Origin: Ruegeria sp. SCSIO 43209
Lineage (GTDB): Bacteria > Pseudomonadota > Alphaproteobacteria > Rhodobacterales > Rhodobacteraceae
Direction: 5' to 3'
DNA: 64,000 bases
NCBI RefSeq assembly: GCF_019904295.1
Contig: NZ_CP065362.1
Coordinates: 434,001 to 498,000 of the forward strand
This document shows, in pieces, positions 53,448 to 61,929 of this stretch (its first letter is position 1; every line of letters begins with the position of its first letter). The notes under the pieces were generated by a model. That model was not told where the DNA came from and did not search any database. It was given only the letters and a program-made list of their open reading frames with translations. Position numbers and translations under genes: made by a program.

Positions 53448-54245
53448 TCAGGCGACCGAGCTGAGGAACTGCCTCAACCGCTCTGATTTTGGATTACCGA
53501 AGACCTCGGCAGGTGGACCCTGCTCTTCAATGCGGCCTTCGAAAAGATAGACAACGTGGCTGGCAACTTCGCGCGCAAATTTCATTTCATGGGTGACGAG
53601 CAGCATGGTGCGTCCTTCACCAGCGAGATCACGGATCACGTTCAAAACTTCGCCGACCAACTCGGGGTCCAGCGCCGATGTGGGCTCATCGAAAAGCATC
53701 ACCGAAGGATCTACGGCAAGCGCACGGGCAATGGCGGCGCGTTGTTGCTGACCGCCAGATAGATAGGCCGGAAAGGTGTCGGCCTTGTCACCAAGCCCTA
53801 CCCTTTTCAACAGGTCGTGCGCCCGCGAGATAGCCTCTGCCTTTGGCACCTTTAGGACATGTATCGGCACTTCGATCACGTTCTCCAGAAGCGTGCGATG
53901 CGTCCACAGATTGAACTGCTGAAAAACCATTGCCAGCCGCGTTCGGATACGCTCGATCTGGCGGCGGTTCGCGGGGTTACCATCGGCGTGCATTTCAACC
54001 AATTCACCGCCTATGGTGATTTTTCCCGAGCTCGGCGTTTCCAAGAAGTTGATACAGCGTAGCATGGTGGATTTGCCCGAGCCTGACCCCCCGATGATTG
54101 CGACAACGTCCCCCTTGTTGGCAGTCAGGGAAACACCCTTCAGGACCTCTAGCGCACCAAAGGATTTGTGCAGGTCCTCAATCTTTATCGCCTCAATGGA
54201 CGCAGTGGCTTCGGGTGTGGGTGATGCTGCTTCGGCTGTGTCCAT
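53448..54245 (-). CDS. Polar amino-acid ABC transporter ATP-binding protein
   Basis: A protein of 265 residues from ATG 54245; an earlier TTG would add an unlikely leader. It has Walker A GGSGSGKST, Q-loop and signature LSGGQQQRAAIARAL, Walker B VMLFDEPTSALDPE and H-loop VTHEMKF. It powers the HisJQM-type importer. First gene of the operon, divergent to the TetR regulator, so its promoter lies in the ~77-base gap. Confidence 0.93.
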   Translation of the reverse strand: MDTAEAASPTPEATASIEAIKIEDLHKSFGALEVLKGVSLTANKGDVVAIIGGSGSGKSTMLRCINFLETPSSGKITIGGELVEMHADGNPANRRQIERIRTRLAMVFQQFNLWTHRTLLENVIEVPIHVLKVPKAEAISRAHDLLKRVGLGDKADTFPAYLSGGQQQRAAIARALAVDPSVMLFDEPTSALDPELVGEVLNVIRDLAGEGRTMLLVTHEMKFAREVASHVVYLFEGRIEEQGPPAEVFGNPKSERLRQFLSSVA

Positions 54246-54293
54246 ATCCAACAATCTTCTGATTTCAGCTTGCAGTAAGCCTCGAATCTCGCA

Positions 54294-54311
54294 ATTATGC
54301 AAGTGTATAAT
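54294..54311. promoter_or_regulatory. Candidate operator with TATAAT -10 element in the divergent gap
   Basis: ATTAT-GCAAGTGT-ATAAT has 5-bp complementary arms and overlaps TATAAT at 54306-54311. The -10-like hexamer is only 11 bases before the TetR ATG, so that transcript would be nearly leaderless if used. No good -35 is visible at 17 bp. A TetR dimer site is plausible but unproven. Confidence 0.35.
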
Positions 54312-54322
54312 AACTCCATGCC

Positions 54323-54979
54323 ATGGATGACACTGACGTGCAGGACGACAGCCGCAAATTTAAACGTGAGTCTGCTGAGTTTCGGCGCGAGGCGCTGATA
54401 TTGGCGACTTTGGACCTGATCGCCGAGATGGGCGTCCGCGGTGCCACGGTGCGTGAGATTGCAGCCCGCGCGAACGTGACCCAAGGGTTGATCCGTCATT
54501 ATTTCTCTTCAAAAGAAGAGTTGGTTCAGGCGGCGTATGAGCACCACATGAATACGCTAACCGATCAGACAGCAGCTTCGTCAGGAATGGGAAGCGCGGT
54601 ATCTCAGTTGACCAACTTCGTTGACGCGTCGCTACGACCACCAATCGTTGATCCAAGCGCCGTGGCGTTGTGGGCCAGCTTTCTTAACAAGGTGCAACAT
54701 GATTCAAAAATGCAGCGCATTCACCAGCAGACCTATAACTATTTCCGGGGTCACCTCGAGGAGCTGATCGTCGCCGCATTGCTGGAAACCGGACGTTCAG
54801 TTACTGCAACGGAGGCAACGCAACTGGCCATTGCTTGCAACGCGGTAATCGACGGCCTTTGGCTGGAAGGCGGTGCGCTTCCGGACGCGTTTTCCGAAGG
54901 GCAACTGGCGCGGATCGGCTTGGACTCCGTGAGCGCCATCCTGAGGATACCATTAAACAAAGAGGCGGAGCAGCCATGA
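54323..54979 (+). CDS. TetR family transcriptional regulator
   Basis: A protein of 218 residues. The HTH region reads GVRGATVREIAARANVTQGL then IRHYFSSKEELVQAAYEHH, typical of TetR/BetI proteins. The C-terminal domain is helical with no recognised ligand motif. It sits between the divergent importer operon and the aminotransferase operon, whose start overlaps its stop by 4 bases (ATGA), so it is probably an autoregulated repressor of both. Confidence 0.88.
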   Translation: MDDTDVQDDSRKFKRESAEFRREALILATLDLIAEMGVRGATVREIAARANVTQGLIRHYFSSKEELVQAAYEHHMNTLTDQTAASSGMGSAVSQLTNFVDASLRPPIVDPSAVALWASFLNKVQHDSKMQRIHQQTYNYFRGHLEELIVAALLETGRSVTATEATQLAIACNAVIDGLWLEGGALPDAFSEGQLARIGLDSVSAILRIPLNKEAEQP

Positions 54980-56160
54980 AGACAACATCTGTGACTGAGC
55001 GTTTAGCGGGGTTGGGTGGTGCCAAATGGGGTGTACACCTGAAAGCACGTGACCTTATCAAAGCCGGAGCGGATATCGTCGAAATGACGATTGGAGAACC
55101 GGATGTGCCCGTGCCAGCCGCATTGGTAGAAGCCACCGTAACCTCCTTGCGGGCACAACGGACAGGGTATTCCAACGGGCGCGGTGAAGCCGGACTGCTT
55201 GACGCGCTTGCTGCTCGCTATTCAGCCTCTCGTGGGCGGCCCTTCGGACCCGAGAACTTTTTGTGCTTTCCCGGGACGCAAACCGCCCTTTTCGCAGTGA
55301 TGTCCGGGATTGCAGAGGCCGGAGACGAAGTTTTGGTTGGTGATCCGATGTACGCGACATACGAAGGAGTCGTGCGTGCATCCGGGGCGGATATGGTGCC
55401 TGTGCCGCTTCGGCCAGAGCACGGGTTTCGCATGCAAGCTGAAGATATTGCTGCACGCATCACTCCACGCAGCCGCGCCATTCTTCTGACAACGCCACAC
55501 AACCCGACAGGTGCAATTCTGACTACCACGGAAATTGCCGAAATCGGGCAGCTCGCCATGGCGCACGATTTATGGATCATCTCGGACGAGGTCTATGAAG
55601 AACTGATCTTTGACGAGGCCGAATTTGCTTCACCATTGGCAGACCCGAAACTGGCGGATCGGGTCATAGGTGTATCATCCATCTCGAAATCACATGCTGC
55701 CCCAGGGTTTCGTAGCGGTTGGTGTGTCGGACCAGCAGCGTTTTGTGAAGCGCTGCTGCCGTATTCCGAAACAATGCTCTTTGGCAATCAGCCCTTCATC
55801 GCGGACATGACCGAAAAGGCAATCCGCGGCGGGTCCGAGGTTGCCCCCGGCATGGCCGCTCGCTTCTCTGGCCACGCCACCCTGCTGGCTGATCGTCTTG
55901 AAGCAGAAACGGATCTGACGGTTCATCGCCCAGAGGCGGGAATGTTCGCCCTCATCAACGTTTCTGCCACCGGGTTTGATGGTGAAGCTTATGCGTGGGA
56001 TCTGTTACAGGCCGGGGTGGCTGTCATGCCAGGGTCCGCCTTTGGCGACGGCCTGAAAGACTGGGTCCGGGTCGCGCTGACGATTAGTGACGCCGATTTT
56101 GCCACAGCGGTTTCTCGCATCATTGATCACGCCAACAGCAAATCACGCGAGGTTGCATGA
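54976..56160 (+). CDS. PLP-dependent class I/II aminotransferase, likely arginine-type
   Basis: A protein of 394 residues starting MKTTSVTERLAGLGGAKWGV with GGAG upstream, overlapping the TetR stop. PLP-lysine context is SSISKSHAAPGFRSGW; other family motifs are TIGEPDVPVP, TTPHNPTGAIL and WIISDEVYEELIF. AruH-type enzymes transaminate arginine with pyruvate to 2-ketoarginine; the following gene resembles AruI, so this is the likely partner. The specificity is inferred from context; a different amino acid is possible. Confidence 0.82.
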   Translation: MKTTSVTERLAGLGGAKWGVHLKARDLIKAGADIVEMTIGEPDVPVPAALVEATVTSLRAQRTGYSNGRGEAGLLDALAARYSASRGRPFGPENFLCFPGTQTALFAVMSGIAEAGDEVLVGDPMYATYEGVVRASGADMVPVPLRPEHGFRMQAEDIAARITPRSRAILLTTPHNPTGAILTTTEIAEIGQLAMAHDLWIISDEVYEELIFDEAEFASPLADPKLADRVIGVSSISKSHAAPGFRSGWCVGPAAFCEALLPYSETMLFGNQPFIADMTEKAIRGGSEVAPGMAARFSGHATLLADRLEAETDLTVHRPEAGMFALINVSATGFDGEAYAWDLLQAGVAVMPGSAFGDGLKDWVRVALTISDADFATAVSRIIDHANSKSREVA

Positions 56161-57761
56161 GCGGAATGACAATCGGTGAAGCTTTGGTTGCCAAGCTTCG
56201 CCAAAGAGATGTGACCTGCGTCTTTGGAATTCCGGGCGTTCACACGGTAGAACTTTACCGCGGTCTTGCGGCTTCGGGCATTCGTCATATCACGCCCAGG
56301 CATGAACAGGGTGCTGGTTTCATGGCTGATGGCTACGCGCGTGTTTCGGGGAAACCGGGTGTGACCTTTGTGATCACCGGCCCCGGATTGACCAACACCT
56401 TGACACCGATGGCGCAGGCGCGCGCTGATTCAATTCCGATGTTGGTGGTCTCTGGTGTCAATAAAACCGCTTCACTTGGCAAGGGCTTGGGACATCTGCA
56501 TGAATTGCCAGACCAACTGGGGCTGGCCAGAACAGTTGCGTTGGTGTCAGAACAAGTTCCCGACTCCAACGCTCTGGACCCGGTCTTGGACCGTGTTTTT
56601 CACGACCTTACCAACGGTCGCCCAGGGCCGGTGCATATAGAGGTCCCGTTGGATGTAGCAGCAGAAAAATATCAAAAAACACCAGTCGAGACGCTCGATC
56701 CAGCACCCCCGGCCAATCCAGATTTAATCTCACAAGCGGCAAGGCAACTGGCTCAAGCAAATCGAGTTGTCATTCTGGCGGGCGGTGGCGCAAAAAAAGC
56801 GGAAACCGATTTACAGACATTGGCTGAAACCCTCGATGCCCCCGTCGTGCAAACCGTCAACGCACGGGGCCTGATGCACGGACATCCACTGACCGTTCCT
56901 GCCAGCCCGAGCCTCAAAGCAGTACGCGAGCTGATAGAAAGCGCTGATTGCGTTCTGGCTTTGGGAACCGAATTGGGGCCAACCGACTATGACATGTACG
57001 CCACCGAGCAAATAGCAGGAAGGTCAGGCCTGATCCGGGTGGATCGCTGCAGCCATCAACTGGCGCGACATGAGGCAGCGCTAACCATTCAAGGTGACGT
57101 TAATTTGGTTGTACCGGCGCTGTTTGGGGCATTGTCCAATGAGGCAAAGCAAGACGACGGTGCCGAACGCGCCAGCAAAACACGCCGCGCCGCCTGGGAG
57201 GAAATTGGTCCGGACTATCGCCATCAGGTCGAAATCCTGAATGCCATTCGCTCAGAAGTTCCGAATGCATTGATGGTCGGAGACTCTACCCAACCAATTT
57301 ATGCCGGCAATCTTTTCTATGACCACGACCGGGCCGGGGGTTGGTTCAACGCTGCAACGGGATATGGCGCGCTCGGCTACGGGATACCCGCTGCCATCGG
57401 CGCGTCGATCGCCGATCCGACTGCAAGGGCGATCTGCATTGTCGGCGATGGAGGTGCACAGTTTTCATTGCCTGAAATCATGGCCGCAGCAGATGAAAAC
57501 CTGCCGGTCACCTTCGTGATCTGGAACAATCATGGATACCAGGAAATTGCCGCGTCGATGCGGGATGTGGGTGTGACCGTCATAGGTTGTGATCCTTCGC
57601 CCCCGAATTTTTCTGCATCAGCCAAGTCTTTTGGCATTCCATTCACCAAGGTTCCGGCCGAACCACAGGCTGTCGCGCAGGCGTTGCGCGAAACTGTCGC
57701 TTTAGATGGGCCTGCAATGATCGAAGTCATCGCTCCGAAATGTGAACCTCAGAAAGATTGA
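56157..57761 (+). CDS. AruI-like 5-guanidino-2-oxopentanoate decarboxylase (ThDP-dependent)
   Basis: A protein of 534 residues, start overlapping the aminotransferase stop by 4 bases. The N-terminal ThDP domain has GIPGVHTVELYRGLAASG and PRHEQGAGFMADGYAR, a glutamate region characteristic of the acetolactate-synthase family and, as I recall it, nearly identical in Pseudomonas AruI. The ThDP/Mg motif is GDGGAQFSLPEIMAAADENL followed by NN. It likely decarboxylates 2-ketoarginine to 4-guanidinobutyraldehyde, in the arginine transaminase pathway. Alternatives such as acetolactate synthase or sulfopyruvate decarboxylase are less likely. Confidence 0.82.
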   Translation: MSGMTIGEALVAKLRQRDVTCVFGIPGVHTVELYRGLAASGIRHITPRHEQGAGFMADGYARVSGKPGVTFVITGPGLTNTLTPMAQARADSIPMLVVSGVNKTASLGKGLGHLHELPDQLGLARTVALVSEQVPDSNALDPVLDRVFHDLTNGRPGPVHIEVPLDVAAEKYQKTPVETLDPAPPANPDLISQAARQLAQANRVVILAGGGAKKAETDLQTLAETLDAPVVQTVNARGLMHGHPLTVPASPSLKAVRELIESADCVLALGTELGPTDYDMYATEQIAGRSGLIRVDRCSHQLARHEAALTIQGDVNLVVPALFGALSNEAKQDDGAERASKTRRAAWEEIGPDYRHQVEILNAIRSEVPNALMVGDSTQPIYAGNLFYDHDRAGGWFNAATGYGALGYGIPAAIGASIADPTARAICIVGDGGAQFSLPEIMAAADENLPVTFVIWNNHGYQEIAASMRDVGVTVIGCDPSPPNFSASAKSFGIPFTKVPAEPQAVAQALRETVALDGPAMIEVIAPKCEPQKD

Positions 57762-57764
57762 AAC

Positions 57765-58547
57765 ATGTCAGACCCGACCTTTGAGTTCTCCCGCGCAATC
57801 ACCCGCCGCCCGGCTGCGACCATTGCCGGCGGTTTGCGTGCAAAGGATATTGGAAACCCCGATTTCGAAGGGATGATGGCGGCACATAAGGATTACGTGG
57901 CTGCACTGAAAAGCACCGGGGCTGAAGTAATCGAACTTGATCCCCTCGACGCGTTCCCCGACGCGCAGTTTGTCGAGGATACGGCCCTTTGCCTGCCGCA
58001 AGGCGCTGTGCTGATGCGGCCAGGCGCACCATCGCGGATGGGTGAGGTGGCAGAAATGGCGCCAAATCTTCGCGCTTGCTACGAGACGGTTCTGGAAATC
58101 AACGGCCCCGGCCATATCGAGGGCGGAGATATTCTTGTAACCGGTCGCGAAATTTTGGTGGGCAGATCAGACCGCACTGACGCTGAAGGTGTCGCCGAGC
58201 TGTCTAAAATCACCTCCGCGTGGGGCCACAAACTGCGCGAAGTGTTTACACCGGAAGGCGTATTGCACTTTAAGACAGATTGTTCACTGATGGATGCCGA
58301 AACAATCCTGTCTACCCGAAGACTTGATGCATCAGGCTGCTTTGAGGGCTACCGAGTGCTTCATGTTGCTGATGGGGAAGAAGCTGCTGCCAACGCGATC
58401 CGCTTCAACAATCTGGTGCTGATGGCCGCAGGCTTCTCGCGCACAGCAGACATGTTGGATCGTGAAGGGTTTGAGATCGTAGAAATTGACAACACCGATT
58501 GCGCCAAGCTGGATGGCGGCATGTCATGTCTCTCGCTAAGACTTTGA
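57765..58547 (+). CDS. Dimethylargininase (DDAH) family hydrolase
   Basis: A protein of 260 residues, 3 bases after the decarboxylase gene. It belongs to the guanidino-modifying (amidinotransferase/DDAH) fold: FVEDTAL at 69-75, GHIEGGD with Glu119, VLHFKTDCSLMD with His168, and GGMSCLSLRL with a C-terminal cysteine at 255 form the expected Glu-His-Cys catalytic set. DDAH hydrolyses N-omega-methylated arginines to citrulline and methylamines. The length is right for bacterial DDAH (254-266). Its linkage to an arginine-type decarboxylase and a cationic amino-acid importer suggests a role in methylarginine or arginine use. Confidence 0.85.
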   Translation: MSDPTFEFSRAITRRPAATIAGGLRAKDIGNPDFEGMMAAHKDYVAALKSTGAEVIELDPLDAFPDAQFVEDTALCLPQGAVLMRPGAPSRMGEVAEMAPNLRACYETVLEINGPGHIEGGDILVTGREILVGRSDRTDAEGVAELSKITSAWGHKLREVFTPEGVLHFKTDCSLMDAETILSTRRLDASGCFEGYRVLHVADGEEAAANAIRFNNLVLMAAGFSRTADMLDREGFEIVEIDNTDCAKLDGGMSCLSLRL

Positions 58548-58553
58548 AGGGTT

Positions 58554-58596
58554 ATTCGCCAACTTTTGGTCATCGGCGGTCTTTTAGTTGGCGAAT
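58554..58596. terminator. Long-arm inverted repeat after the DDAH gene
   Basis: ATTCGCCAAC (58554-58563) and GTTGGCGAAT (58587-58596) are perfect 10-bp complements separated by 23 bases, starting 6 bases after the DDAH stop. The gene on the other side (58667) converges on it. It may act as a bidirectional terminator, though T-runs are short (CTTTTAG only). Confidence 0.45.
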
Positions 58597-58666
58597 GAAT
58601 ATCAAGCCGCACGCTATCTGCGACAGCCGGGCCGTTCTAAGAATCGGTTCATCGCGGCACGACAAG

Positions 58667-60277
58667 TCAGCTATGCATATCCGCATCTATGATGGCGCGG
58701 ATCCGTTGCAAATCCTCAAGTTCGATGCCGGTGATCTCGTCATAAAGGTCGCGAAACTCGGGCTCATCCATCAAAAACTCAATCTTAGCTTGGTGCCAGG
58801 CAACAGCTTTTTCGTGTAGCTGCGCAATCTGGGGAATGGCTAGCAACGCTTCCATCGCCACTGACAATCTGGCCAGGTTGCGTTGGATAGTGACGTCCTG
58901 ATACTGGTTCCAATCCATCCGTATCCAATAGTTGCGCCCGACAGTGCGATCCACATGCAGGGCCCGTCCACGCTGGCGCTTGACCAAGAAAGACTGCGCA
59001 GATCTTAGTGCGTAGTGGTTTAGCTGGACCAGCTCATAGCCGATGGTCTTGATATCGGACCTCCAGCCATTCTTTGCCACTTTGTGCGTGATATCCTGAC
59101 CCGATCCATTGACCCATAGCACCTGTTCGGCTTTTGCTTCTTTCAGCTTATTTGGCCGGTGACAGCTTAGTTTACGATAGGCACGAATATTCCTGGTGGC
59201 GGTCTTGAAGCCCCAAGCGGTATGCGGTTTGGGCAGATATGACGGAGCGCATCGGTCAAATTGCGCAATGACCGGCCTGTCCTCGTAGGTCTTTATCCCG
59301 GCCGACCCAAATTGCCGCCAGGTCATGGCAATATTGCTGACCCCCTCGGGCAGGCGCTTATAAAGTTCCGGCAGTGTCCCGTTACCAAAGCGGATGTTGA
59401 TAAACTCATCCACATCAATATGGATAACCCAATCGGCACGTTTGACCACCTTGAGCTTTGCAGACTGGTTCAGAGCCCACTGTTGCGGGGAATTGCCCTT
59501 CCATTTGTTGTTGTCGACATGCGTGACCAGACCGGTTTTGGCCAGCGCATCCAGCATCAGATCCGTGCCATCCTCGCAGCCATTGGTATAGATAACAAAG
59601 TGATGCACACCGATCGATTGGTGGTATGCAATCCATTCCAATAGGAAAGGGCCTTCGTTTTTCATGCAACCGATCAGCACCGTGCCGCTGGTACCCTCTG
59701 GCGGCCTGAGGTCCACCGGCACCGTGTCACCCATGGGTCGACTTTCGTCAAAACTTGTCAGGTCATTGCGCGGCAAGAAGCGACGGGCAAATGGCAGCAC
59801 TTCTTTTGGAGTGGATTCTTCTTTTGCAGAGGAGGCCAGGGTAGAGAATGCAGGAGGCTGCGCAGTCAGATCATCTGGCCATTCAATCCGGTTAACTATC
59901 GCATCGGCACCAAATTGTGTGGCCCAAATTCTGGCGCGATCAGATCCTGAATCAAGATCAGTCAAAATCAGGATGTCGGCCGCCAATTGCCCCAAAACTT
60001 CGTGGACTCGACCAACAGAGACTTCCGTGGTGAGGTTTTCTGCTAGCCCTGGCATGGCCAAAAGCATGAACCGCGGTCGCTCATTAGCAATCGCACTGGC
60101 GAGTGCGGGCAAAAAATCGGGCGGCTCGGCCTTTGCACGTCTTCGCCGTGTAATCTGCGCAAACGTAACCAGTTGCTGCTGCAAATCCGCATTATCGATA
60201 CTCAAAACAGACGCAACCCCATTGGCTTGGTGCGCCTGATCCCGAGCTGTGTCGCGTATATCCAGGATTAGCTGCAT
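58667..60277 (-). CDS. Glycosyltransferase family 2-like protein with N-terminal extension
   Basis: A protein of 536 residues. The first ~190 residues are an unrecognised domain (RPRFMLLAMPGLAENLTTEV, LAADILILTDLDSGSDRARI). The GT2-like domain begins near residue 197 with GTVLIGCMKNEGPFLLEWIA and has NGCEDGTDLML, the DxD-like VIHIDVDEFINI, and QLNHYALRSAQSFLVKRQRG. This domain is paralogous to the gene at 28951-30009. It starts in the last base of the GT61 stop (TAATG), so the two are coupled. Substrate unknown; likely surface glycan synthesis. Confidence 0.82.
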   Translation of the reverse strand: MQLILDIRDTARDQAHQANGVASVLSIDNADLQQQLVTFAQITRRRRAKAEPPDFLPALASAIANERPRFMLLAMPGLAENLTTEVSVGRVHEVLGQLAADILILTDLDSGSDRARIWATQFGADAIVNRIEWPDDLTAQPPAFSTLASSAKEESTPKEVLPFARRFLPRNDLTSFDESRPMGDTVPVDLRPPEGTSGTVLIGCMKNEGPFLLEWIAYHQSIGVHHFVIYTNGCEDGTDLMLDALAKTGLVTHVDNNKWKGNSPQQWALNQSAKLKVVKRADWVIHIDVDEFINIRFGNGTLPELYKRLPEGVSNIAMTWRQFGSAGIKTYEDRPVIAQFDRCAPSYLPKPHTAWGFKTATRNIRAYRKLSCHRPNKLKEAKAEQVLWVNGSGQDITHKVAKNGWRSDIKTIGYELVQLNHYALRSAQSFLVKRQRGRALHVDRTVGRNYWIRMDWNQYQDVTIQRNLARLSVAMEALLAIPQIAQLHEKAVAWHQAKIEFLMDEPEFRDLYDEITGIELEDLQRIRAIIDADMHS

Positions 60278-61407
60278 TAGTCAGCGGGCTCTTGATGGAT
60301 GGGAACCAGCTGGTCGCCAAGGGCTTTTTCCAGTTTTCGGATGGTTCGCCGCCGCTGCCGCCAGAACATTTCTTCCCAGGCCAGATCAGGTGAGACAAAT
60401 CCTGCATCGGCAAGCATTTTATGCAATCTGGACATGTCAAGCTCTCCAAGTGAATGGCGGTTGGGGCGACCGCGCGAAGCCAATACCCAATCAGTGCGAA
60501 TGGCATTGGCGACTAAAGGCTCTTGCCCGCAAAAGGCCGCTAGCTGAGCCGAGATATTGTGATGCACCGAAGAAGTGCGGCGCGGGATCATTGCAACCTG
60601 CTGATCTGGACGGCCTACCAGAGCAAAAAGATGCAGTGCCGACCCGTCTAGTGCAACGATCTGACGGGCGGCTTTGTAACGCGCGATCTGCTTTTCCATC
60701 GGGTGTTGTTCCGGATAGAAAATCTCGTAACCGTTCTGGCGCAAATTCTCTTCGAGAAACTCTTCTCCGATAACGCCACCCCGCCGTATTCCAAGACCCG
60801 CGCGCGAGATATAAAGCCGCTCCGGCCCATCAGGGGGAACGTCGGCGCCAAAATTTTGATGGATCAAGGCACGATATTCAGGCGTTCCCGCCACAATCGG
60901 GCCCAGCCCAAACCCCTGACCGGGCACCTGCAGATGTTCTACCTGAGTTGGCTCGGTCACCACTTTGATTGGCAGATCAATACCCAGAAGCGCAAAAAAA
61001 TTATGCTGCATAGGGCGTGTTTCACCCCCATTGGCGGGTCGCTTGGGGGTAAAGAGGACCCCATCAATATCCTTCGCGATTGCCGGCAGCGGCCAAAGAC
61101 GTGCGGTGCTTTCAGCAAGGAAATGACCAAAGTGTACCCATAACAGCCCGGCATAAAGCCAGCGACCCGACAATTGCGGCAAAGGGTCTGTTGGCGATAC
61201 CGGTTGGGTGGTCATGGCACGCTTTCCCCGCCAAAGCGCCCCATGCGCGCAATATTCCCGGTCTTCAGTCAGAACACCGGCTTCCTGCACCGTATCGGAG
61301 ACTGCGGGCGGAACCACAATAGCCCGCTCAAGTGCAACAAGTTCACGTGACCATCCTTGATCAGGCTGAGGAGGTTGGTTCAGATCATTATCGTTAAGCG
61401 TAGACAT
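60277..61407 (-). CDS. Glycosyltransferase family 61 protein
   Basis: A protein of 376 residues. The central segment GLLWVHFGHFLAESTARLWP, later GPERLYISRAGLGIRRGGVI, FYPEQHPMEKQIARYKAARQ and VALDGSALHLFALVGRP (a loop with acidic and serine residues) are the DUF563/GT61 hallmarks. GT61 enzymes transfer pentoses or GlcNAc in plants, and bacterial members are associated with polysaccharide loci. It has no signal peptide. Coupled to the GT2-like gene downstream. Confidence 0.82.
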   Translation of the reverse strand: MSTLNDNDLNQPPQPDQGWSRELVALERAIVVPPAVSDTVQEAGVLTEDREYCAHGALWRGKRAMTTQPVSPTDPLPQLSGRWLYAGLLWVHFGHFLAESTARLWPLPAIAKDIDGVLFTPKRPANGGETRPMQHNFFALLGIDLPIKVVTEPTQVEHLQVPGQGFGLGPIVAGTPEYRALIHQNFGADVPPDGPERLYISRAGLGIRRGGVIGEEFLEENLRQNGYEIFYPEQHPMEKQIARYKAARQIVALDGSALHLFALVGRPDQQVAMIPRRTSSVHHNISAQLAAFCGQEPLVANAIRTDWVLASRGRPNRHSLGELDMSRLHKMLADAGFVSPDLAWEEMFWRQRRRTIRKLEKALGDQLVPIHQEPAD

Positions 61408-61929
61408 CTTTGTTCACACCCGGTCAGAGCGACCGGGTCGACAAAGACATGCTTTTAGTCGGTCTTCTGGTGTTAAAGGCCGGGATAGATGATCGGCGAA
61501 TATCCTTGTGATCTGTAGCCAGCTTCTTTGACATTCGCCTATCCCATAAACTGGACCCCAGATTAATCCAAGATCTGTGTTCGGGCTTCATAACATTCGG
61601 CCTTATTCACCCCAGTATTCTGATATGGCCGTACCTGCGCCGCTGCAAGTAATCGTAGTGAAATTTCTACGCCAGAAAAAGTAAAGGCTCTATCCGTAGG
61701 AAGACAATCGAATATGTTGACAGTGTCGCAGTTTATCATCCTTGCCTGCAGCGACCGCCATTACTTTGATTGCCAAGTTGTTGTCCGTTGTACTCAATGC
61801 AATGGCCGGTTGGGAAACCGTCCGCCATACAACTTGGCACTACGATGTTAGCAGATGAACCCTAGTGTTATTGATTGCGATCGTCCGAAACTTGGACACA
61901 GACTGGCGCTTTTGACTTGCCCAGACACT
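61408..61929. other. 522-base intergenic region with a long inverted repeat
   Basis: It lies between the GT61 start and the stop of the next minus-strand glycosyltransferase. It should hold that gene's terminator and the GT61 promoter. The inverted repeat at 61771-61839 is the main structure seen. No coding pattern or tRNA was found. Confidence 0.55.
61771..61839. repeat. 11-bp inverted repeat with a nested hairpin
   Basis: TGCCAAGTTGT (61771-61781) and ACAACTTGGCA (61829-61839) are perfect complements 47 bases apart. Inside, CGGTT-GGGA-AACCG can form a smaller hairpin. The structure could be a terminator-like element of the upstream glycosyltransferase gene, a regulatory RNA fold or a remnant of a mobile element. 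Confidence 0.45.

Noticed and set aside
58554..58596. Classical rho-independent terminator
   Set aside because: Stem is perfect, but the loop is 23 bases and no T-run of five or more follows, so it is listed only as a possible terminator.
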